Position numbers and translations under genes: made by a program | NCBI RefSeq assembly: GCF_010093205.1 | Contig: NZ_PDWN01000009.1 | Span: 62,001-126,000, forward strand | Origin: Pseudoxanthomonas daejeonensis | GTDB taxonomy: Bacteria > Pseudomonadota > Gammaproteobacteria > Xanthomonadales > Xanthomonadaceae | Length of the DNA: 64,000 nucleotides | Direction: 5' to 3' | The notes under the pieces: generated by a model | The model's database searches: none | What the model was told of the DNA's origin: nothing | The model's input: only the letters and a program-made list of their open reading frames with translations | Shown: positions 58,143-64,000 of the stretch, piece after piece | How positions within the stretch are numbered: position 1 is the stretch's first letter | Layout: every line of letters begins with the position of its first letter

Positions 58143-58158
58143 CGGCACGCGGCTTGCA
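58143..58158 (+). promoter_or_regulatory. Sigma-54 promoter of the aminotransferase unit
   Basis: CGGCACGCGGCTTGCA, 10 bases after the stop of the ATP-grasp/HAD gene. The predicted start is about 51 bases before the ATG at 58221. Confidence 0.8.
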
Positions 58159-58220
58159 TCGACCGGACACGAGGCCCGCAAGGCGAGCCGCGCTCCTTCC
58201 GCCGCATCGAAGCCGCCCGG

Positions 58221-59348
58221 ATGAATGCCAAGCCCATCCAAGTCACCAGCCCGCTGCTGCCTCCCCTCGAGGAGTTCGTCCCGTACCTGGAGCGGATCTG
58301 GGAAAGCCGGATCCTGACCAACGGCGGCAGCATGCATCAGGCGCTCGAAAAGGCGCTGTGCGCCTACCTGGGCGTGGAGCACATCGCCCTGTTCGCCAAC
58401 GGCACCCTGGCCCTGGTCACCGCGCTGCAGGCGCTGCGCATCACCGGCGAGGTGATCACCACCCCGTACTCGTTCGTGGCCACGGCCCATTCGCTGCTCT
58501 GGAACGGGATCAAGCCGGTGTTCGTCGACGTCGACCCGGTCACCTACAACCTGGACCCGGCCAAGGTCGAGGCGGCGATCACCCCGCAGACCACCGCGAT
58601 CCTTCCGGTGCACTGCTACGGCACGCCCTGCGACGTGGACGGCATCGACCGGATCGCCGAGAACTACAACCTGAAGGTCATCTACGACGCCGCCCACGCG
58701 TTCGGCGTGCGCGACGGGCGCGGCAGCGTGCTGCGCCACGGCGACCTGTCGGTGCTCAGCTTCCATGCCACCAAGGTGTTCAACACCTTCGAGGGCGGGG
58801 CCATCATCTGCCCCGACGCGCGTACCAAACAGCGCATCGACCACCTCAAGAACTTCGGCTTCGTCAACGAGACCACCGTGGTCGCGCCGGGCATCAACGG
58901 CAAGATGAACGAGGTCTGCGCCGCGTTCGGCCTGCTCCAGCTCAAGCACATCGACCACGCGCTCGCCCGGCGCGCGCAGATCGACGGACTCTACCGGCGC
59001 CTGCTGACCGGCGTGCCCGGCCTGCGCAGCCTGCGCCCGCCGGCCGGCGTGACGGGCAACCACGCCTACTTCCCGCTGATGGTCGGCGAGGAGTACGCGC
59101 TGCAGCGGGACCAGCTGTACCAGCTGCTGCGCGATCAGAAAGTCCTCGTGCGGCGCTATTTCTACCCGCTCATCAGCGAATTCCCGATGTACCGGGGCCT
59201 GCCTTCGGCCGCTGCGGGCAACCTGCCGGTGGCCAGCACCGCCGCGCGCCAGGTGTTGTGCCTGCCGATCCACCCGGAACTGGCGGACGAGGACGTCATG
59301 CGCATCTGCGACCTGGTCACCGCGCCGGCACGGGTACGGGCGGCGTGA
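58221..59348 (+). CDS. DegT/DnrJ/EryC1-family aminotransferase
   Basis: PLP-dependent enzyme of 375 residues that aminates keto sugars or related substrates. The PLP lysine is in SFHATKVFNTFEGGAI at Lys185; other marks are ALFANGTLALVTALQAL, TTPYSFVATAHSLLWNG, AAHAFG and the C-terminal RRYFYPLISEFPMYRGL. Such enzymes make amino sugars used in flagellin glycans and O antigens. Its stop overlaps the next start (GTGA). Confidence 0.92.
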   Translation: MNAKPIQVTSPLLPPLEEFVPYLERIWESRILTNGGSMHQALEKALCAYLGVEHIALFANGTLALVTALQALRITGEVITTPYSFVATAHSLLWNGIKPVFVDVDPVTYNLDPAKVEAAITPQTTAILPVHCYGTPCDVDGIDRIAENYNLKVIYDAAHAFGVRDGRGSVLRHGDLSVLSFHATKVFNTFEGGAIICPDARTKQRIDHLKNFGFVNETTVVAPGINGKMNEVCAAFGLLQLKHIDHALARRAQIDGLYRRLLTGVPGLRSLRPPAGVTGNHAYFPLMVGEEYALQRDQLYQLLRDQKVLVRRYFYPLISEFPMYRGLPSAAAGNLPVASTAARQVLCLPIHPELADEDVMRICDLVTAPARVRAA

Positions 59349-60646
59349 GCGGGCCGGTGCGCATGCCGCCATGGCGGCGACGGATCGTGCACGCATGGCT
59401 CGGCGTGCCCCTGCTCGCCCTGTGGCGGGTGTTCGACCTGCTGGTGCCCAAGCGGATGGACCGCTGGGCGTTCTTCGTGCATCCGCTCAAGCCGGGCCAG
59501 TTCACCGAGAATGCGCGCGCGGTGTACGAGCACGTCAGGCACGACCCCTCGATCGAGCGCTGGATCTTCGTGCGGGGCGGCTACCGCCCGCCGGGGCTGG
59601 AAGAATCGGCCCATACCCGCGTGCAGGACCTGGACACGCTGGCCGGCCTGTGGGCCCTGGCCCGCTGCGGCGTGCTGCTGCTGACCAATTCGACGAGCCT
59701 GGACATGTCCATGGCGTGGAAGGGCGGCGGCTATTCGGCGCCGCGGCCCTGGCTGCGCCGGCGCGTGGTGGTCAACCTGTGGCATGGGATCCCGCTCAAG
59801 CGCCTGTTCGCCATGGCCAACCCCGCGCAGCGACGGAACGGCGACCGCAACCGCTTCCGCCGCCGCGAGCGCCGCCATTACGACGGCCTGGTCGCCTCCT
59901 CGCCGGTCGATGGCCATGCGATGGCCACGATCTTCCACCCGCTGCCGCCTTCCCGGGTCTGGGTGACCGGGCTGCCGCGCACCGACTTCCTGCGCATGGA
60001 TGAAGCCGTCCTGCCGGATTGCCTGCGCGAGGAACTGCTGCGCGTGCGCGCGCTGCGCGACGGCCGGCGCCTGGTCCTGTATGCGCCGACCTACCGCGAC
60101 GCCAGCGTCGCCCACGAGCGCTGCTACCGGTTCAGCGACATCGAAGTGCAACGCCTGAAGCGGCTGCTCGCCCGCCACGACGCGGTGCTCGGCGTGCGCG
60201 GCCACTACCTGGCCAACGCGCCATCGCCATTCGACCGCGACCGCGACCTCGACGGCCGCATCTTCGAGCTGGAACACGACGCCTTCCACGAGATCGCCCC
60301 GCTCCTGCGCCAGAGCGCGGTCGTGCTCACCGATTACTCGTCGGTGTATATCGATGCGCTGTACCTGGAACTGCCGGTGGTGAGCTTCGCCTGGGACGCG
60401 GACCACTTCCGCGACCACCAGAACGGCCTGCTCTACGACATGGACCTGGCCTTCCCCGGCCCGGTCGCCACCGATTTCGACGCCTTGCTGGCCGCACTCG
60501 ACGCGGCGCTTTCCCGTCCGGCGAATCATCCCGACCCGCACTACTGCATGGTGCGGCGGATGTTCTTCCAGCATGACGACAGCGCCAATTCGCATCGCCT
60601 GGTCGAGCGCCTGCGCCAGGCCGTGGCCGCGCGGGGCGCACGATGA
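59345..60646 (+). CDS. CDP-glycerol glycerophosphotransferase family protein (TagB/TagF-like)
   Basis: Protein of 433 residues. Signatures are NLWHGIPLKRLFAM near residue 144, SSPVDGHAMATIF, LYAPTYRDASVAHERCYRFS and VVLTDYSSVYIDALYLELPV near residue 329. A short hydrophobic N-terminal stretch (VHAWLGVPLLALWRVFDLLV) may attach it to the inner membrane, as TagB/TagF attach peripherally. It is the second TagF-like domain in the island. Start GTG 59345 overlaps the aminotransferase stop, and its own stop overlaps the next start (ATGA). Confidence 0.88.
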   Translation: MSGPVRMPPWRRRIVHAWLGVPLLALWRVFDLLVPKRMDRWAFFVHPLKPGQFTENARAVYEHVRHDPSIERWIFVRGGYRPPGLEESAHTRVQDLDTLAGLWALARCGVLLLTNSTSLDMSMAWKGGGYSAPRPWLRRRVVVNLWHGIPLKRLFAMANPAQRRNGDRNRFRRRERRHYDGLVASSPVDGHAMATIFHPLPPSRVWVTGLPRTDFLRMDEAVLPDCLREELLRVRALRDGRRLVLYAPTYRDASVAHERCYRFSDIEVQRLKRLLARHDAVLGVRGHYLANAPSPFDRDRDLDGRIFELEHDAFHEIAPLLRQSAVVLTDYSSVYIDALYLELPVVSFAWDADHFRDHQNGLLYDMDLAFPGPVATDFDALLAALDAALSRPANHPDPHYCMVRRMFFQHDDSANSHRLVERLRQAVAARGAR

Positions 60647-63600
60647 GCGACGGCGGGCAGGCACCCTCCACCGCCGCCGCGCTGGTCAGCGTGGTGATGC
60701 CGGCCTACAAGGCCACCTGGCTGGGGCAGGCACTGGAAAGCGTGCGCAGGCAGACCCATCGCCCGCTCGAACTGGTGGTCTGCGACGACTCGCGCGACGA
60801 CCGGGTCCAGGCGCTGGTCGAGGCGTTCGCCGCCACCGCCGGCTTCCCGGTGCACTATTCGCGCAACCCCTCGCGCCTGTGGGAGACGCGCAGCACCGCG
60901 CGCGCCATCGCGCTCGCATCCGGCGAGTACATCAAGTTCCTGCACGACGACGACGTGTTGCACGACGGCTGCATCGCCGCGCTGGTCGACGCGTTCGCGC
61001 GCGCGCCCGACGCGGTGCTCGCCACCGCGCGGCGGCGGCGGGTCGACAGTAACGGCGCGCTGTTGCCGGACACGCCGGCCACCGCCTTCCCGCGCCGGGA
61101 CCTGCTGCTGGACGGCCACGACCTGGTCGATTTCCTCGCCGACCGCACGATCAACTTCCTCGGCGAACCGAGCGCGGTCATGTGCCGGCGTGCGCCGCTG
61201 CTGGAGATGGGCGACGACCTGCCGGTGCTGGATGGCGTGCGCGTCGCCTGGGTCGCCGACCTGGCCCTGTACGCCAAGTTGCTGCGTCGTGGCCCGGTGG
61301 CGATGCTCGGCACGGCGCTGCTCGACTTCCGCGTCTCGCGCCAGCAGTTCAGCCAGGCCGGGCGGGACCGGCCAGGCGTCGGAGATCCGGGCCACGAGGC
61401 GTTCCGCCACGGCATCCGCGCGCTGGGCTGGTATCGCGGCGACCGCGACACGCGCATGGTCGCGGCGGCCCCCCTGGACCGTTCCGTGCCCGCAGAACCG
61501 CTCGACCTGGTGCAGGCGCTGGAGGACGCGCACGCGGCCGGCCTGGGCCAGTGGCAGAAGCACGACTGGCAGGCCCGCCGTCGCCTCCTGCCGGCGCAGG
61601 CGCTGCTTTACGACGCACACCTGGCAAGCCTGCCGGGCCTGCCGGTACTGGGCGTGCTGGTGGTCCCCGACGCGCGCGCGCCGGACGGACTCCGCACCAC
61701 GCTTTCGAGCCTGGCCACCCACGCGCCCGCGCAGGCGCGCATCGATGTCCGCGTGGCCGGTGATGCGACGCTGCCGGCAGACGCACCGATGCCCGCGCAA
61801 GCGGTGACCTGGCAACCGGGCGCGACCGCCGCCTCGCTCGATGCCGCGCTCGCCGGCTGGGACGTGGACTGGGTGCTGGTGGTCGAGGCCGGCAGCGAGT
61901 TCACCGGCAGCGGCCTGCGTCGCCTGCTGCCCGAGCTGGCCACGGCCGGGGGCCTGCAGGCGCTCTACGCCGACGAGTGGTATCGCGACGACGACGGCCA
62001 CATCGCGCCGGCGCTGCGGCCGGATTTCAACCTCGACCTCCTGCTCGGCAATCCGGCCGCAATGGCCGGGCACTGGATCTTCCGCCGCCAGTGCGTGCGA
62101 GATGCGGGCGGGTTCGATCCGGCACACGAAGGCGCGGCGGAGCTGGACCTGATCCTGCGCCTGGTCCTGCGGCACGGGCTGGCCGGCTTCGGCCACCTGG
62201 CCGAACCCCTGCTGTCCTGCGCGCCACCGCGCCTGGCCGACGAGGCGCAGCGCGGCGCGATCCTCCGGCACCTGCATGAGCGCGGCTATTCCGCGGCGAC
62301 CGTGACCGGCTGCGCCCCCGGCCTGCACCGCATCGACTACGGACACGAAGGGCAGCCGGCGGTGTCGATCATCGTGCTGGCCGGCGATGCGCTGGCACCG
62401 CTGGAGCGCTGCGTGCTGTCGGTGCTGGAAAACACCGCCTGGCCGCACTACGAGCTGGTGCTGGTCGACCGTGGCGCTCCGGCCAGCCTGCGCCAATGGA
62501 TGGACCAGGTCGTTCCGCTCGCCGCCGGCCGGGTCCGCGTGGTCGATGCCGGCGCCGGCACGTCGCCTGCCGCCGCCCGCAACCTCGCGGCGGAATCGTT
62601 GGCCGATGGATTCGTGCTGTTCCTCGATGCCGAAGCCGCCGTGCTGGACCCCCGATGGCTGCACGGCCTGCTCAACCATGGCCAGCGTCCCGAGGTCGGC
62701 ATTACTGGGGCCAAGACGGTTGCCGCCAACGGCACCATCACCCATGCCGGACTGGTACCGGGGTTGCATGCCGGCAGGGGACGCGTGTTCGCTGGCCAGC
62801 CGGTCGGCGCAGGCGGCTACATGGGCCGGCTGCAGGTGGCGCAGGACTACGCCGCCGTCTCAAGCAGCTGCATGCTGGTCGAGCGCGAAGTATTCGCGGC
62901 GCTCGGCGGCTTCGACGCCGATGCCTTTCCGGACCAGGGCTCCGACGTCGACCTGTGCCTGCGCGCCGGTGCGGCCGGCCGCCTCACCGTGTGGACCCCC
63001 GACGCGCTGCTGCTGCATGCGGCCGATGCCGCGGCCACCGACGCCCCGACGCAGCAAGCGCTTTACGCACGCTGGCTTCCGGTGCTGGCGCGCGACCCGG
63101 CCTACAACCCGAACCTGCGCCTGGACGTGCCCGGCGGCTTCGAACTCGAGGAGACCGCCCTCTCCCGCCGGCCCCTGCCCGCCGGCCTGCTGCCCCGCGT
63201 GCTGGCCCAGCCCAGCGACGCCCATGGCAGCGGCCACTACCGCGTGTTGCAGCCGTTCCTGGCGCTGCAGGCGGCGGGCCTGGTCGAAGGCGCCGCGCCG
63301 CCGCGCGCACTCGACGTGGTGGAGGTCGAACGCTTCAGCCCCGACGTGATCGTGATGCAGCGCCGCGTCGGCGAAGAGGACATCGCGCGCATGGCCCGCC
63401 TGCGGCGCTTCTCGCCGGCCTTCAAGGTCTACGAGCTGGACGATTGGCTGCCCGACCTGCCGGCGCGCAACATCCATCGCCGGCACATGCCGCGCGATGT
63501 AGGCGAACGGCTGCGGCGCGGCCTGGCCCAAGCCGACCGCTTCGTGGTCTCCACCCAGCCGTTGGCCGAGGCCTGTCGCGGCTGGCACCCGGACATCCGC

Positions 63601-64000
63601 GTGGTCGAGAACCGGCTCGATCCGCGCTTGTGGACCGGCCTGCCCGCGACGGCGCGCAAGCCGGGCGCCAGGCCGCGGGTCGGCTGGGCCGGCGGGGTCA
63701 GCCACGATGGCGACCTGGCGATGATCGCCGACGTCGTCCAGGCGCTGGCCGGCGAGGTGGACTGGGTGTTCTTCGGCATGTGTCCCGAGCAGTTGCGGCC
63801 GCACGTGGCCGAGTTCCATCCCGGCGTGCCGATCGGCGCATACCCGCGGGTGCTGGCCGCGCTTGGCCTGGACCTGGCGCTGGCGCCGCTCGAAGACCAT
63901 CCTTTCAACACCTGCAAGAGCAACCTGCGCCTGCTCGAATACGGCGCCTGCGGCTATCCGGTCGTGTGCAGCGACCTGTTGCCCTATCGCGGCGACCTGC
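60643..64000 (+). CDS. Large multi-domain glycosyltransferase (partial, runs off the window)
   Basis: Open frame from ATG 60643 to the window end, at least 1119 residues. It begins with a GT2 domain (VSVVMPAYKATWLGQALESV, FLHDDDVLHDG near 100), continues with two more GT2-like units (ALYADEWYRDDDGHIAPALR near 445; VSIIVLAGDALAPLERCVLS near 575, SSSCMLVEREVFAALGGFDA), and then a GT1/GT4-like region (VYELDDWLPDLPARNIHRRH, FVVSTQPLAEACRGWHPDIR, VGWAGGVSHDGDLAM near 1012). It overlaps the previous stop (ATGA). It probably assembles several sugars of one glycan. The C terminus is not seen. Confidence 0.9.
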   Translation, partial: MSDGGQAPSTAAALVSVVMPAYKATWLGQALESVRRQTHRPLELVVCDDSRDDRVQALVEAFAATAGFPVHYSRNPSRLWETRSTARAIALASGEYIKFLHDDDVLHDGCIAALVDAFARAPDAVLATARRRRVDSNGALLPDTPATAFPRRDLLLDGHDLVDFLADRTINFLGEPSAVMCRRAPLLEMGDDLPVLDGVRVAWVADLALYAKLLRRGPVAMLGTALLDFRVSRQQFSQAGRDRPGVGDPGHEAFRHGIRALGWYRGDRDTRMVAAAPLDRSVPAEPLDLVQALEDAHAAGLGQWQKHDWQARRRLLPAQALLYDAHLASLPGLPVLGVLVVPDARAPDGLRTTLSSLATHAPAQARIDVRVAGDATLPADAPMPAQAVTWQPGATAASLDAALAGWDVDWVLVVEAGSEFTGSGLRRLLPELATAGGLQALYADEWYRDDDGHIAPALRPDFNLDLLLGNPAAMAGHWIFRRQCVRDAGGFDPAHEGAAELDLILRLVLRHGLAGFGHLAEPLLSCAPPRLADEAQRGAILRHLHERGYSAATVTGCAPGLHRIDYGHEGQPAVSIIVLAGDALAPLERCVLSVLENTAWPHYELVLVDRGAPASLRQWMDQVVPLAAGRVRVVDAGAGTSPAAARNLAAESLADGFVLFLDAEAAVLDPRWLHGLLNHGQRPEVGITGAKTVAANGTITHAGLVPGLHAGRGRVFAGQPVGAGGYMGRLQVAQDYAAVSSSCMLVEREVFAALGGFDADAFPDQGSDVDLCLRAGAAGRLTVWTPDALLLHAADAAATDAPTQQALYARWLPVLARDPAYNPNLRLDVPGGFELEETALSRRPLPAGLLPRVLAQPSDAHGSGHYRVLQPFLALQAAGLVEGAAPPRALDVVEVERFSPDVIVMQRRVGEEDIARMARLRRFSPAFKVYELDDWLPDLPARNIHRRHMPRDVGERLRRGLAQADRFVVSTQPLAEACRGWHPDIRVVENRLDPRLWTGLPATARKPGARPRVGWAGGVSHDGDLAMIADVVQALAGEVDWVFFGMCPEQLRPHVAEFHPGVPIGAYPRVLAALGLDLALAPLEDHPFNTCKSNLRLLEYGACGYPVVCSDLLPYRGDL

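Noticed and set aside
57401-59344. Upstream part of the open frame leading into the TagF-like gene at 59345
   Set aside because: It runs out of frame through the ATP-grasp/HAD and aminotransferase genes, both with intact motifs. The GTG at 59345 is the sensible start.

Overview
The window is about 64 kb of high-GC DNA from a gammaproteobacterium, most likely Xanthomonadaceae (Lysobacter, Luteimonas, Pseudoxanthomonas or Xanthomonas group). I infer this from the flagellar gene order with an internal rpoN and fleQ, the GTAGGAGC-type palindromic repeats and the overall protein character. No species call is possible. Gene density is high. There are no rRNA or tRNA genes, CRISPR arrays or insertion sequences that I can see.

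Region 1 (1 to about 18.3 kb) is housekeeping. The order crcB, rarA, lolA, ftsK (minus strand), trxB, a FemAB-like acyltransferase, aat, infA (plus strand), then clpA and clpS (minus strand) preserves a block also known from Escherichia coli (trxB, ftsK-lolA-rarA, aat, infA, clpA-clpS). A tandem pair of small secreted proteins with a shared upstream region sits between infA and clpA. A nudJ-mnmA-hflD cluster follows, also as in E. coli. A cardiolipin-synthase-like lipoprotein, a small lipoprotein and a YjdM/PhnA protein lie at the left edge.

Region 2 (18.3 to 28.2 kb) is signalling: a chemoreceptor-like protein with almost no periplasmic part, an active-looking GGDEF-EAL protein, a HisKA_3 sensor kinase in tandem with a GGDEF-EAL-receiver protein whose catalytic motifs are degenerate, and a second sensor kinase just downstream of flgMN.

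Region 3 (28.2 to 50.7 kb) is the flagellar cluster: flgN, flgM and flgA (minus); cheV, flgBCDEF, flgGHIJKL, fliC, fliD, fliS, fliT-like, a small unknown, a PilZ-like protein, a NarL-type regulator, rpoN, a lone receiver and fleQ (plus). Promoter motifs are unusually readable. Sigma-54 sites (GG-N10-GC) precede flgA, flgB, flgG and fliD. Sigma-28 sites (TAAA/GCCGATA) precede flgM, cheV, fliC and the chemoreceptor of region 2, with a weaker one before fliS. FleQ with RpoN should fire the middle genes, FliA the late genes, and FlgM should restrain FliA.

Region 4 (50.7 to 64 kb, running off the end) is a surface-glycan island next to fleQ. It encodes an XcbB/CpsF-like protein, a TylF-type methyltransferase, a TagD-like cytidylyltransferase, a 1296-residue TPR/TagF/GT4 fusion, an ATP-grasp/HAD fusion, a DegT aminotransferase, a second TagF-like protein and a multi-domain glycosyltransferase. 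Three sigma-54 sites of the flagellar type head its three transcription units. The parts suggest a glycerol-phosphate-containing glycan made in step with the flagellum. That is the most interesting proposal from this window, and it is an inference.
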